Positions 34,184-43,366 of a stretch of 64,000 bases of DNA are shown piece by piece. The notes under the pieces were generated by a model that was not told the origin of the DNA, made no database searches, and saw only the letters and a list, made by a program, of their open reading frames with translations. Where the stretch lies: the NCBI RefSeq assembly GCF_001428505.1, contig NZ_LMHU01000001.1, positions 1,076,891-1,140,890 on the forward strand. Reading direction: 5' to 3'. The stretch comes from Terrabacter sp. Root181. Its GTDB lineage: Bacteria; Actinomycetota; Actinomycetes; Actinomycetales; Dermatophilaceae. Within the stretch, counting starts at the first letter, position 1; each line of letters begins with the position of its first letter. A program made the translations under genes and the position numbers.

Positions 34184-35236
34184 TCAGTGGGCGTGGATCC
34201 GCGGAGGGATGTTGTATGCCGTCACGACCTCGACGTGGGCCGCGACCGAGGTGGGGGCGCCGGGCACGAGGCGGTGGGCGCGCATGACCTGGCGCACGCC
34301 GGCCCGCATGTCCGCGTGGAGGTCGTGGTGCAGCACGGCGGTGAGCACCCCGGAGCGCAGCAGGTCGAGGTTGTCCTCGTCGAGGTCGTGGGCGACGAAG
34401 ACGACCGGCGTGAGGCCGGCCGTGGTGAACGCACCGGCGATGGCGCGGTTGCCGCCGCCGACCGAGTAGACCGCACGCACGTCCGGCTGCGAGCGGAGCA
34501 GATCGGCGATCAGGGCGCCCATCGTGGCGTCGAGCCCGTCGCTGTCGGAGATCGTGTGGACGCGCCGGTCGGGGTCGAGGCGGGAGAGGGTGGCCGTGAA
34601 GGCGTCGGCCCGCTCGCGCTCACCGAAGAAGAACGACCGGCTCAGCGTGAGCAGCACGTCGCCGGGCCGGTCGCCGAGCACCTGCGACACGAGGTAGGCG
34701 GCCGTGGCGCCGGCCGCGGCGTTGTCGAGCCCGACGTAGGCGACCCGTGCGCTGTCATGCAGGTCGGTGACGAGCGTGACGACCGGGATGCCGCGTGCGG
34801 CGAGGCGCGCCACGGCGGACGCCACGGCGGGGTCGTCGGGTGCCTTGAGCACGACGCCGTGGCAGACCCGTCCTCGACGACCGAGGCCGTCGAGGACCTC
34901 GACGGCGGCGTCCACGTCGGCGTTCTCGCGCAGGTGGAAGCGCGCTCGCACCGTAGCGGGTCGCAGGGCCGGCAGCTCGTCCTCGAGGGCGGCGCGGACG
35001 GCCGAGCTGAAGCGCGACGGTGCCTGGACCACGACGTCGAGCAGGAGGGTCCGTGCCGCGAGCCGAAGCTGGGTCTGCTGGCGGTCGAGGTCGAGCACGG
35101 CCTGCTCGACCGCGCGCACGGCCCGGGCGCTCGCCCCCGGACGGCCGTGGAGCACCCGGTCGATCGTCGCCTCCGACAGGCCGGACTGCTCGGCGATGTC
35201 GCGCACACGGTGCGACCTGGTTCGGTGCGGGGCCAT
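34184..35236 (-). CDS. LacI-family transcription regulator
   Basis: A 350-residue repressor. The HTH is at residues 10-45 (VRDIAEQSGLSEATIDRVLH) followed by a hinge helix; the periplasmic-binding-like domain has VVVQAPSRF, GVVLKAPDDPAV, VAYVGLDNAAAG and VYSVGGGNRAIAG. It resembles regulators of ribose or inositol-type uptake. It lies between the dehydrogenase operon and the divergent PhyH-like gene and probably controls both. The first residues MAPHRTRSHR make ATG 35236 the natural start. Confidence 0.9.
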   Translation of the reverse strand: MAPHRTRSHRVRDIAEQSGLSEATIDRVLHGRPGASARAVRAVEQAVLDLDRQQTQLRLAARTLLLDVVVQAPSRFSSAVRAALEDELPALRPATVRARFHLRENADVDAAVEVLDGLGRRGRVCHGVVLKAPDDPAVASAVARLAARGIPVVTLVTDLHDSARVAYVGLDNAAAGATAAYLVSQVLGDRPGDVLLTLSRSFFFGERERADAFTATLSRLDPDRRVHTISDSDGLDATMGALIADLLRSQPDVRAVYSVGGGNRAIAGAFTTAGLTPVVFVAHDLDEDNLDLLRSGVLTAVLHHDLHADMRAGVRQVMRAHRLVPGAPTSVAAHVEVVTAYNIPPRIHAH

Positions 35237-35418
35237 GCGCACGAGAGTAGTCCGGACACCCCTTCCACTGAGGTGTTTCTGAGGTCTTCCGGTCCCTCGA
35301 CGACCACCGCTCCGACCGCATCCTTGAGGCACTGGCCACGACCGCACCTGCGGTGCAGGCCCACCCGCACCACTACCGATCACCCCTGATCACCGTCGAT
35401 CCGCCCGAGGAGGGCACC

Positions 35419-36600
35419 ATGACCATCACGCCGACCAGCGCACGCACCGGCTGGATCCGTCCCGAGGACGCTCGGCTGTCCGACCTGCTCGCCGTGCTCG
35501 ACGAGACGACCGACCTCGCCGACTACCCGCACGCGACCCGGGTCGAGCAGGAGGTCCTCGTCTACGACTGGGCCACCCTCCGGCATACGGCCGCGGACGA
35601 CGCGACGAGGGGCGACGTGCAGGCCGAGCTCGCGCGAGCCCTCTCCGACGGGCCCGGAATCGTCGTGCTGGCAGGCGCTTTCGGGGCCGAGCCCCTCGAC
35701 CGCGCGACCGCCGCCTTCGAGCGGATGATCGCCGAGCAGCGCGCGAGCGGCACGGCTGCCGGCGACCACTTCGCCAAGCCTGGAGCGAACGACCGCATCT
35801 GGAACGCCCTCGAGAAGCTCGCCGTGGCCGACCCCGGGGCCTTCGTCGACTACTACGCCAACGACGCCCTCGCGCTCGCCGCGCAGGCCTGGCTCGGCCC
35901 GGGCTACCAGGTCACCTCGCAGCTCAACCTCGTCAACCCCGGCGGCGCCGGCCAGACGGTGCACCGCGACTACCACCTCGGCTTCCAGTCGGCCGAGACG
36001 TGCGCGCGGTACCCGGCGCACGTGCACGCCCTCTCGCAGGTGCTGACGCTGCAGGGCGCCGTCGCCCACGTCGACATGCCCGTCGAGTCCGGGCCGACGC
36101 TCTACCTGCCGCACAGCCAGAAGTACACGCACGGCTACGTCGCCTACCAGCAGCCCGAGTTCCAGGCGTACTTCGTGGCCCACCACGTGCAGCTGCCGCT
36201 CTCGGCCGGGGACGCCGTGTTCTTCAACCCCGCACTCCTGCATGCTGCCGGCACCAACCACACGACCGACGTGCGCCGCATGGCGAACCTGCTGCAGGTC
36301 AGCTCGGCGTTCGGTCGGGCGATGGAGACCGTCGACCGGGCGCGCGTCGTGGAGGCCGTCCACCCGGCCCTCGTGGCGGCCCGTGCCGCCGGGATGCCGC
36401 CGCGCGAGGTCGCCAACGTCGTCGCCGCGAGCGCCGAGGGCTACGCGTTCCCGACGAACCTCGACCGGGACCAGCCCATCGACGGCATGTCGCCGCGGAC
36501 GCAGGCCGAGCTCGTCACCGACTCCCTGGCCGCCGACGTGCCTCTGGCCGAGCTTCGCGACGGCCTGTCGCGCCAGCAGTCGGGCCGCGAGAGCCACTGA
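35419..36600 (+). CDS. phytanoyl-CoA dioxygenase-family protein
   Basis: A 393-residue Fe(II)/2-oxoglutarate oxygenase-like protein. Iron-ligand candidates are His and Asp in VHRDYHLGF and the distal His in LLHAAGTNHT, followed by the 2-oxoglutarate-binding Arg in DVRRM. The start ATG follows GAGGAGGGC. The gene is divergent from lacI with a 182-bp shared control region, so it is probably in the same regulon as the dehydrogenases. Substrate unknown; the family hydroxylates lipids, small metabolites or natural products. Confidence 0.85.
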   Translation: MTITPTSARTGWIRPEDARLSDLLAVLDETTDLADYPHATRVEQEVLVYDWATLRHTAADDATRGDVQAELARALSDGPGIVVLAGAFGAEPLDRATAAFERMIAEQRASGTAAGDHFAKPGANDRIWNALEKLAVADPGAFVDYYANDALALAAQAWLGPGYQVTSQLNLVNPGGAGQTVHRDYHLGFQSAETCARYPAHVHALSQVLTLQGAVAHVDMPVESGPTLYLPHSQKYTHGYVAYQQPEFQAYFVAHHVQLPLSAGDAVFFNPALLHAAGTNHTTDVRRMANLLQVSSAFGRAMETVDRARVVEAVHPALVAARAAGMPPREVANVVAASAEGYAFPTNLDRDQPIDGMSPRTQAELVTDSLAADVPLAELRDGLSRQQSGRESH

Positions 36601-36764
36601 ACCGGCCTGCGGCTCAGGGGCGCCCGCGGGTCGTCGACGAGTCGCAGCAAAGACACGGTGTCGAAAACGCCCCACGCGAGGCCTGCACGTGGTTGGGTAC
36701 CGTCGCGCCCATCGGCGCCGCTCCGCAGCCGCGGTGACCCACCTTCCATATCTGGAGGCAACTC

Positions 36765-37151
36765 GTGTCGTTCGTCGACGCCATCAAGACCGTCCTGTCC
36801 AAGTACGCCACCTTCTCCGGCCGCGCCCGTCGCTCCGAGTACTGGTTCTGGGCGCTGGCGGCGGCCATCGTCGGCATCATCGCCAATGTCATCGACCAGG
36901 CGATGGGTGCGAAGCCGGGTCAGGTCGGCGTCCTGTCCGGCATCGTCGCGCTCGCCCTGCTCCTGCCCAACCTCGCGGTCATGGCTCGTCGCCTGCACGA
37001 CACGAGCCGTAGCGCCTGGTGGATCCTCATCGGCCTCGTCCCGTTCGTGGGCGCCATCGTCCTGATCGTCTTCGCGGTCCAGGACAGCCACGGCGACAAC
37101 CAGTACGGCCCGTCGCCCAAGGCCGTCGGCAGCGCGCCCTCCTACAGCTGA
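36765..37151 (+). CDS. DUF805 membrane protein
   Basis: A 128-residue inner-membrane protein. GRARRSEYWFW is the DUF805 hallmark, followed by three or four hydrophobic segments (ALAAAIVGIIANVI, VLSGIVALALLLPNLAVM, WWILIGLVPFVGAIVLIVF), the loop ARRLHDTSRSAWW, and the tail GDNQYGPSP. GTG start with CTGGAGGCAA upstream. Monocistronic with a strong terminator. The biological role of the family is not known. Confidence 0.92.
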   Translation: MSFVDAIKTVLSKYATFSGRARRSEYWFWALAAAIVGIIANVIDQAMGAKPGQVGVLSGIVALALLLPNLAVMARRLHDTSRSAWWILIGLVPFVGAIVLIVFAVQDSHGDNQYGPSPKAVGSAPSYS

Positions 37152-37160
37152 CGGTCCACC

Positions 37161-37198
37161 GAGAGGCCCCGTTCCGCGCTCGCGGGGCGGGGCCTCTC
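37161..37198 (+). terminator. DUF805 terminator
   Basis: GAGAGGCCCCG pairs with CGGGGCCTCTC (11 bp) around a 16-base loop, 9 bp after the stop. Confidence 0.8.
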
Positions 37199-37276
37199 GT
37201 GTGCGGTGCTCGCAGTACCGTGGACCACGAGGCAGCCCTGACCGTTCGACCCCACAGATCCGGAGACCCCAGCACC

Positions 37277-37492
37277 GTGACGTCGCAGCCCGACTGGAGA
37301 AGCGGAACCCCACACCCCACCGGCGGCTACGACAAGGTGATCGTCGCCCGCGGGGACACGCTCTACTTCACGGCAGCGCGGCTGCACCGGCTCGACGGGC
37401 CGGCCGTCGAGGCCGAGGACGGCAGCGTGCAGTACTGGGTCCACGGCAAGCGGATGACGGAGCAGGAGTACCACGACCGCCCCGCGACGTGA
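37277..37492 (+). CDS. small protein with DGPA...YWVHGK repeat-like motif
   Basis: A 71-residue protein. RLDGPAVEAEDGSVQYWVHG resembles the single units of MORN-like or phage-associated repeats found in short bacterial proteins. GTG start; the frame stays open upstream without a better start. It converges with lsr2 over a 6-bp hairpin (CGCCGG/CCGGCG, 37495-37515). Function unknown. Confidence 0.65.
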   Translation: MTSQPDWRSGTPHPTGGYDKVIVARGDTLYFTAARLHRLDGPAVEAEDGSVQYWVHGKRMTEQEYHDRPAT

Positions 37493-37516
37493 GACGCCGG
37501 AGGGCGGAGCCGGCGG

Positions 37517-37861
37517 CTACCGGTGGGCGGCGTCGTACGCGGAGACGACCGACTGCGGGATGCGTCCCCTCGCGGGTGCGTGGTGCCCCACCTCGGCCGC
37601 CCAGGCGCGGATCAGCGCGTTGCGGGACTCGCCCACGGCGGGAAGCACCGTCGTCAGGCGCGTGGGTCCGGTGTGCGTCCGTCGTTCGTCGCCGGCGCGC
37701 CGTGCCTTCTCCACCCACGCGTCCAGCGTCGAGCGGAGTGCCTCGGCGTGGGCCTCGGAGAGGTCGATCTCGAAGGTGTCACCGTCGATCCCGAAGGTGA
37801 CCGTCTCCGCGGCCTCCGTGCCGTCGAGGTCGTCGACGAGGGAGACGATGGTCCGGCGCAT
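37517..37861 (-). CDS. lsr2: Lsr2-family nucleoid-associated protein
   Basis: A 114-residue xenogeneic silencer that bridges AT-rich DNA. The N-terminal dimerisation domain is RRTIVSLVDDLDGTEAAETV through YEIDLS-like FEIDLSEAHAEAL; the C-terminal AT-hook-like domain includes IRAWAAEVGHHAPARGRIP with the RGR minor-groove motif. The charged linker contains DERRTHTG. Length and layout are standard for actinobacterial Lsr2. Confidence 0.95.
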   Translation of the reverse strand: MRRTIVSLVDDLDGTEAAETVTFGIDGDTFEIDLSEAHAEALRSTLDAWVEKARRAGDERRTHTGPTRLTTVLPAVGESRNALIRAWAAEVGHHAPARGRIPQSVVSAYDAAHR

Positions 37862-37913
37862 GGCTCGAGCGTAGTGGGCGCCGGACCGTGGTCGGACCCA
37901 CCCTCCCGTCTGT

Positions 37914-37932
37914 GTAAGGTAAGCCTTACCTA
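37914..37932 (+). promoter_or_regulatory. iron box (IdeR/DtxR-type operator)
   Basis: GTAAGGTAAGCCTTACCTA contains the perfect palindrome AGGTAAG-C-CTTACCT and matches the IdeR/DtxR 19-bp consensus TTAGGTTAGCCTAACCTAA well. It lies 58 bp before the iron-ABC binding-protein gene, so iron repletion should repress import. Confidence 0.88.
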
Positions 37933-37989
37933 CTCAGGCGTGCCTCGGACGAGCCCGGCACGCCTTTCCGGATCACGAAGGCAGCTCAC

Positions 37990-39030
37990 ATGACCTCCCG
38001 CCCCCATACCTCCATCGGCGTCGCCATCGCGGCGGCCGGTGCCCTCGCCCTGACGGCCTGCGGCTCCGGTTCGTCCGCGGACGGCGGCTCGAGCGCCGGC
38101 ACGGGCAGCATCACCGTCTACAACGCGCAGCACGAGAGCCTCACCAAGGAGTGGGTCGACGCGTTCACGAAGCAGACCGGCATCGAGGTGACCGTGCGCA
38201 ACGGCGACGACACCGAGATGTCCAACCAGATCATGCAGGAGGGCGCGGCATCGCCGGCCGACGTCTTCCTCACCGAGAACAGCCCCGCCATGACGCAGGT
38301 CGAGAACGCCGGGCTCTTCGCCGACGTCGACCAGGCCACCCTCGCCCAGGTTCCAGCCGGCTTCCGCCCGTCCACGGGCAAGTGGACGGGCATCGCGGCC
38401 CGCTCGACGGTCCTCGTCTACGACAAGCGGACGATCCAGGAGAACCAGCTCCCCGCCTCGATGCTCGACCTCGCCAGGCCGGAGTGGAAGGGCCGCTGGG
38501 CCGCGTCGCCGTCCGGCGCCGACTTCCAGGCCATCGTCTCGGCCCTGCTCGAGCTCAAGGGCGAGGCCGTCACGAACGACTGGCTGACCGCGATGAAGAC
38601 CAACGCCAAGGCCTACAAGGGCAACAGCACCGCGATGAAGGCGGTCAACTCCGGCGAGGTCGAGACCGCGCTGATCTACCACTACTACTACTACGGCGAC
38701 CAGGCCAAGACGGGCGAGAACTCGGCCAACGTCGGCACCCACTACTTCAGGAACCAGGACCCGGGCGCCTTCGTCTCGGTCTCCGGCGGTGGCGTGCTGA
38801 AGTCGTCGAAGAATGCCGCTGCCGCTCAGTCCTTCCTGAAGTTCGTCACCGGCAAGGCCGGCCAGGAGGTGCTGCAGAAGGGCACCTCCTTCGAGTACGC
38901 CGTCGGCTCCGACGTGCCGTCGAACCCGGCGCTCGTGCCCCTGAAGGACCTCCAGGCCCCGACGGTCGACCCCGCCCAGCTCAACTCCGCCACGGTCACC
39001 GATCTGATGACCAAGGCGGGTCTGCTGTAG
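37990..39030 (+). CDS. iron(III) ABC transporter substrate-binding lipoprotein
   Basis: A 346-residue FbpA/FutA-type binding protein. Signal with lipobox ALALTACGS (Cys at 24), then the mature start [19 protein letters not shown]. The iron-binding tyrosines of this family sit in the YHYYYYGDQ region and elsewhere in the hinge. Followed by the permease and ATPase genes in one operon behind an iron box, which supports ferric-iron import. Spacing to the permease is 7 bp. Confidence 0.93.
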   Translation: MTSRPHTSIGVAIAAAGALALTACGSGSSADGGSSAGTGSITVYNAQHESLTKEWVDAFTKQTGIEVTVRNGDDTEMSNQIMQEGAASPADVFLTENSPAMTQVENAGLFADVDQATLAQVPAGFRPSTGKWTGIAARSTVLVYDKRTIQENQLPASMLDLARPEWKGRWAASPSGADFQAIVSALLELKGEAVTNDWLTAMKTNAKAYKGNSTAMKAVNSGEVETALIYHYYYYGDQAKTGENSANVGTHYFRNQDPGAFVSVSGGGVLKSSKNAAAAQSFLKFVTGKAGQEVLQKGTSFEYAVGSDVPSNPALVPLKDLQAPTVDPAQLNSATVTDLMTKAGLL

Positions 39031-39037
39031 TTCTCGG

Positions 39038-40654
39038 GTGACCACCGACCTCACCGGACCGGGCGCGCACCGCGCGACCGGCGCCGGCACGGCTCTCACG
39101 CCGGGCCCGGGCACCCGCCCGGGTCCGGCGTCCGGGCGTCGGCGGCCGCCCGTCCTGGCGGTCATCGCCGTGCTCATCGCTCTCTTCTCGCTCGTGCCCC
39201 TCGGCTACGTCATCGCAATGACGGTGGCGACGGGATGGGATGCCGCGGTCGCCCTGATCTTCCGGGCGCGGGTCGGCGAGCTGCTGCTCAACACGATCCT
39301 GCTCATGTTCTTCTCGATTCCCCTGTGCCTCGCCCTCGGAGTCGGTGGCGCGTGGCTCGTCGAGCGAACGAGCTTGCGCGGCAACAGGTTCTGGGCGCTC
39401 GCGCTGGCGGCGCCGCTCGCCATCCCGGCGTTCGTCAACAGCTACGGCTGGGTGTCGGCCGTCCCGTCCCTCGCCGGCCTCTCGGCCGGCGTGCTCATCT
39501 CGGTGCTGTCGTACTTCCCGCTCGTCTACATCCCAGCTGCGGCGACCCTGAGCCGCCTCGACCCGTCGCTCGAGGAGTCGGCGGCCTCGCTCGGGCTCGG
39601 GCCGTGGCAGGTCTTCCGACGGGTCGTGCTCCCACAGCTGAGGCTCGCGATGACCGGGGGCGCGCTGCTCGTCGGCCTCCACCTGCTGGCCGAGTACGGC
39701 GCCTTCGCGATGATCCGGTTCGACACCTTCACGACGGCGATCATGGTGCAGTACCAGTCGACCTTCAACGGCGCCGCCGGCAACATGCTCGCCAGCGTGC
39801 TCGTCGTCCTGTGCCTCCTGCTGCTCGTCGCCGAGGTGCGCAGTCGCGGCACCGCTCGCTACGCCCGCGTCGGCTCCGGCGGGCAGGCCGCCCCGGGGCG
39901 TATGCCGCTGGGCGGGCTCCACGTGCCGGCGCAGCTCGCGCTGCTGCTCCTCGTCGTGCTCGCCGTCGGCGTCCCGATGTGGTTCGTGCTCCGGTGGGTG
40001 GTGCTCGGCGGCTCGGAGATCTGGGTGCCCGAGGAGATCATCCCGGCCCTGCTCCAGACGCTGCTGTACGGCGTGGCCGGTGCGGCCGCGACGACACTCG
40101 TGGCCTTCCCGATGGCCTTCCTCGCCGTGCGGCGCCCGAGCTGGTTCACCCGCTCGCTCGAGCTGTCCAACTACATCACGAGCTCGATGCCCGGCATCGT
40201 CGTCGGCCTCGCCTTCGTCACCGTGAGCATCCGGTTCCTGCCGGCGTTCTACCAGACGGCCGTCGTCCTCGTCGCCGCCTACGTGCTGCTCTTCCTGCCC
40301 CGTGCCCTCGTCAGCCTGCGCTCGGGGCTCGCGCAGGCTCCGCGCGAGCTCGAGGAGGCGGCCCAGGCGCTCGGTGTGCGCCCCTTCGGCGCCTTCGTCC
40401 GGGTGACGCTCAGGCTCACGGCACCGGCGGCGGCCGGAGGGGCGGCGCTCGTGTTCCTCGCCATCGTCAACGAGCTGACGGCGACCCTGCTGCTCGCCCC
40501 GAACGGCACCACCACGCTCGCGACGGAGTTCTGGGCCAAGAGCAGCGAGATCGACTACGCCGGCGCCGCGCCGTACGCCCTCCTCATGGTCGTGCTCTCG
40601 GCGCCGATGACCTACCTGCTCTTCCAGCAGTCGAAGAAAGCGGCCGGACAATGA
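39038..40654 (+). CDS. iron(III) ABC transporter permease
   Basis: A 538-residue fused permease with two six-helix halves, as in FbpB. EAA-type loops are visible in both halves: [20 protein letters not shown] and [21 protein letters not shown] basic, Pro/Gly-rich cytoplasmic N-terminus precedes the first helix [23 protein letters not shown] start; its stop overlaps the ATPase start (ATGA). It carries ferric iron delivered by the binding protein. Confidence 0.94.
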   Translation: MTTDLTGPGAHRATGAGTALTPGPGTRPGPASGRRRPPVLAVIAVLIALFSLVPLGYVIAMTVATGWDAAVALIFRARVGELLLNTILLMFFSIPLCLALGVGGAWLVERTSLRGNRFWALALAAPLAIPAFVNSYGWVSAVPSLAGLSAGVLISVLSYFPLVYIPAAATLSRLDPSLEESAASLGLGPWQVFRRVVLPQLRLAMTGGALLVGLHLLAEYGAFAMIRFDTFTTAIMVQYQSTFNGAAGNMLASVLVVLCLLLLVAEVRSRGTARYARVGSGGQAAPGRMPLGGLHVPAQLALLLLVVLAVGVPMWFVLRWVVLGGSEIWVPEEIIPALLQTLLYGVAGAAATTLVAFPMAFLAVRRPSWFTRSLELSNYITSSMPGIVVGLAFVTVSIRFLPAFYQTAVVLVAAYVLLFLPRALVSLRSGLAQAPRELEEAAQALGVRPFGAFVRVTLRLTAPAAAGGAALVFLAIVNELTATLLLAPNGTTTLATEFWAKSSEIDYAGAAPYALLMVVLSAPMTYLLFQQSKKAAGQ

Positions 40655-41853
40655 CCACGACATCCCCGTCGACCCCCAGCCCACGGGTCGGCTACCACGA
40701 CCCGTCGGCGCGGGGCCGCCTCGAGGTCAGCGGCCTGACCAAGAGCTTCGGCCCGCAGCAGGTGCTGCGCGGCGTCACGCTGTCGGTCGACCCCGGCAGC
40801 ACCACCGCGATCGTCGGCCCGTCGGGCTCGGGCAAGACCACCCTGCTGCGGCTCATCGCCGGCTTCGAGCGTGCCGACGCGGGCGCGGTGACCCTGAGCG
40901 GGCGTGCGCTCGCGAGCGCCGACGCCTGGGTCCCGGCGCACCACCGCGACGTCGGCTACGTCGCCCAGGACGGCGCCCTCTTCCCGCACCTGACCGTCGG
41001 CCAGAACATCGCCTTCGGCATCGACACCTCGGCCCTGTCCGGTGGCCGCAAGGCCGCACGGGCACGAGTCGCCGAGCTGCTCGAGATGGTCTCGCTGGAC
41101 AGCGCGCTCGCGGCACGGCGCCCGCACGAGATCTCGGGTGGGCAGCAACAGCGCGTGGCGCTCGCGCGGGCCCTCGCCCGTGAGCCGGAGCTGATGCTCC
41201 TCGACGAGTCGTTCTCGGCCCTCGACGCGGGCCTGCGGGTGGCGACCCGACGCACCGTGGCCAAGGTGCTCCGCGACGCCGGCATCACGACCGTCCTCGT
41301 GACCCACGACCAGGCGGAGGCGCTCAGCTTCGCCGACCAGGTCGCCGTGATGCGCGACGGCCTGCTCGCGCAGGTCGACAGCCCGCTCGAGGTCTACACT
41401 CGGCCGGTCGACCGCGCCACGGCCGAGTTCCTCGGTGACGCGGTGATGCTCGAGGCGTGGGTCGACGGCGATACCGCCACGTGCTCGCTCGGGGCCGTCC
41501 CGGTCGCGAAGACGTCGCTGCGCGGCCGCGTCCAGCTCATGCTCCGGCCGGAGCAGATCCGCGTCGACGAGCACGGCCCGATCCGCGGCGTCGTCGTCGA
41601 CACCGACTACTTCGGCCCCGAGAGCACGGTCCGGCTCGAGCTGACGTCGAGCCGCGAACCCGGTTGCGAGACATCGGCGCTCGCGCGAGGTGGCGAGATC
41701 ATCAGCATCCGCCACTCGAACGCGTTCATCGCCGCCAAGGGCACCGAGCTGCGGCTGCGCATCGAGGGCGAGGCCATCGCCTTCCCCGCCCTCCTGCCGA
41801 AGTCCCCGTCGTCCCCGTCGTCGCCGACGTCCCCGACGTCCCCGGGCGCCTGA
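40651..41853 (+). CDS. iron(III) ABC transporter ATP-binding protein
   Basis: A 400-residue ATPase of the FbpC/PotA type. Walker [10 protein letters not shown] near residue 59, signature ISGGQQQR, Walker [13 protein letters not shown]-loop VTHDQ. A C-terminal TOBE-like domain (from [10 protein letters not shown], with [11 protein letters not shown]) follows. The extreme C-terminus is a Ser-Pro repeat ([16 protein letters not shown]), encoded by a short tandem repeat and probably unstructured. Last gene of the iron operon. Confidence 0.94.
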   Translation: MTTTSPSTPSPRVGYHDPSARGRLEVSGLTKSFGPQQVLRGVTLSVDPGSTTAIVGPSGSGKTTLLRLIAGFERADAGAVTLSGRALASADAWVPAHHRDVGYVAQDGALFPHLTVGQNIAFGIDTSALSGGRKAARARVAELLEMVSLDSALAARRPHEISGGQQQRVALARALAREPELMLLDESFSALDAGLRVATRRTVAKVLRDAGITTVLVTHDQAEALSFADQVAVMRDGLLAQVDSPLEVYTRPVDRATAEFLGDAVMLEAWVDGDTATCSLGAVPVAKTSLRGRVQLMLRPEQIRVDEHGPIRGVVVDTDYFGPESTVRLELTSSREPGCETSALARGGEIISIRHSNAFIAAKGTELRLRIEGEAIAFPALLPKSPSSPSSPTSPTSPGA

Positions 41854-41883
41854 CCGCCGATCGCCCCCTGGTTCCCGCAGCCC

Positions 41884-43281
41884 TCAAGGCATCGGCACCG
41901 GGACGTCGGTGCCGCCCTGCGGGGTGACGCGTCCGCGCACCCGCACGACGCTCGGCATGGGCACGAAGCCACCGGCCAGGAGGGCCTCGCCCTGGCGGAA
42001 GCGCGCCGCCTGCGCGATCAGCCCGCGGGGGACGAAGCCGAACACGGACGCGAGCTGCTCGAGGTCGTCGCGTGAGTTCATCCTCATCAGGGTGAGGTTG
42101 TCGCACTGCGACACGATCCCGGGGTGCACCTTGGACGGGCGCTGGGTCGACAGGAGCAGCCACAGCCCGTACTTGCGGCCCTCGGCGGCGATCTGGATCA
42201 GACGGTCGCGCACCGCGACCCCGAGCGGGGTCTCCGGGTCGGGCGGGCACAGGTTGTGCGCCTCGTCGACGACGATGAGCAGCGGGCGACGCTCCCCGCG
42301 GCGGGCCCAGAGGTCGTCGAGGACGGCGAGGGCGACGGCGAGCTGCTCCTCGGACCGGTCGTAGCCGCCGAGGTCGAGCACGGTTGCCGCCGGTCGGCGG
42401 GCGATGACCTCGGTCGCAGGGGTCGCGCCGAACGCCCACGTCTTCGTCCACTCGACGACACCGAGGTTCTCGAGGCGCTGGGCCAGGGCCTCGGCGTCCG
42501 GGTCCCCGAGCGAGCGCAGGTAGGGCACGATCTGTCCGGCCTCGACGGTGTTGAACTCGCCGTCGAAGAGGCGCAGGAGCGCGTTGTACTCAGCGCGGTC
42601 GACCACCGGGTCCAGCCGCAGCACCGCGGCCTTGGCCCGCGACGTCAGCTCGGTGAAGCGCACGCGCAGCGGTGAGTCGGGGTCGTCGGGCCGCAGGACG
42701 ACGACCTCGCGCTCCTGCAGCGCGCGTGCCTGGTCCGAGCCCGGCTCGACGGCCTGCTCGTGCAGCCGCACGAAGTCGCTGTTGGGGTCGAAGACGACCA
42801 TGGGCAGCCGGGTCGTGACGAGGATGCGCTCGAGGAGCACGCCGAGGGCGTACGTCTTGCCGGAGCCGCTCTGGCCGCACCAGAAGGTGTGCCGGTTGAG
42901 TCGGTTGGGCACGAGGGCGACGCCGACCGAGTCCTGGCCGGCGAGCTGGCCGAGGTGCAGCTCCGGGTCGGTGCCCGACAGGAGGCGATGGACGGCGTCG
43001 GGGCGCGTCGGGCGTACCGCGACGTCGTGCCAGGCGGCGTCCGCCGGCCGCGCCTGCGCACCGGAGCCGACCTGCACCAGCGTACCGGTCGCCGCGAAGC
43101 CGAGGCCGTCGCTCGAGACGTCCTCGACGAAGGCGAGCACACCGTCCTCGCCGTCCAGCTCGAGGTAGTCGCCCGCCAACGGACGCTCGCTCGCCGGGCC
43201 CCGAGCCACGAACGACCTCCCGTCCGTGGACTCCAGGTGGGTGGCGACAGGCGCTGGCTCGACCTCGGCGTTCGCAGTCAT
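41884..43281 (-). CDS. HerA-like (DUF87) ATPase
   Basis: A 465-residue P-loop ATPase of the HerA/FtsK branch. An N-terminal beta-rich HAS-barrel-like domain (residues 20-100) precedes Walker A CGQSGSGKT near residue 150; Walker B is LLIVVDEAHN near residue 330, with the Arg-containing RKYGLWLLLSTQRPSKV and the C-terminal FVPRGLIAQAARFRQGEAL. Such proteins are DNA translocases; archaeal relatives pair with NurA nuclease, which is not found here. It is divergent from the Abhydrolase_9 gene. Confidence 0.9.
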   Translation of the reverse strand: MTANAEVEPAPVATHLESTDGRSFVARGPASERPLAGDYLELDGEDGVLAFVEDVSSDGLGFAATGTLVQVGSGAQARPADAAWHDVAVRPTRPDAVHRLLSGTDPELHLGQLAGQDSVGVALVPNRLNRHTFWCGQSGSGKTYALGVLLERILVTTRLPMVVFDPNSDFVRLHEQAVEPGSDQARALQEREVVVLRPDDPDSPLRVRFTELTSRAKAAVLRLDPVVDRAEYNALLRLFDGEFNTVEAGQIVPYLRSLGDPDAEALAQRLENLGVVEWTKTWAFGATPATEVIARRPAATVLDLGGYDRSEEQLAVALAVLDDLWARRGERRPLLIVVDEAHNLCPPDPETPLGVAVRDRLIQIAAEGRKYGLWLLLSTQRPSKVHPGIVSQCDNLTLMRMNSRDDLEQLASVFGFVPRGLIAQAARFRQGEALLAGGFVPMPSVVRVRGRVTPQGGTDVPVPMP

Positions 43282-43366
43282 GGACCCATGATGCTCACCC
43301 CCGGCCCGCGTGGGCACCCCTTGGCGCAGAAGGCCTCCCGTCCCGCACGAAGATCACCCTTGAGGG

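Noticed and set aside
38996-40684. 562-codon open frame on the minus strand over the iron permease
   Set aside because: Its composition is a charged Glu/Arg/His-rich antisense shadow of the permease; the plus-strand protein has clear helices and EAA loops.
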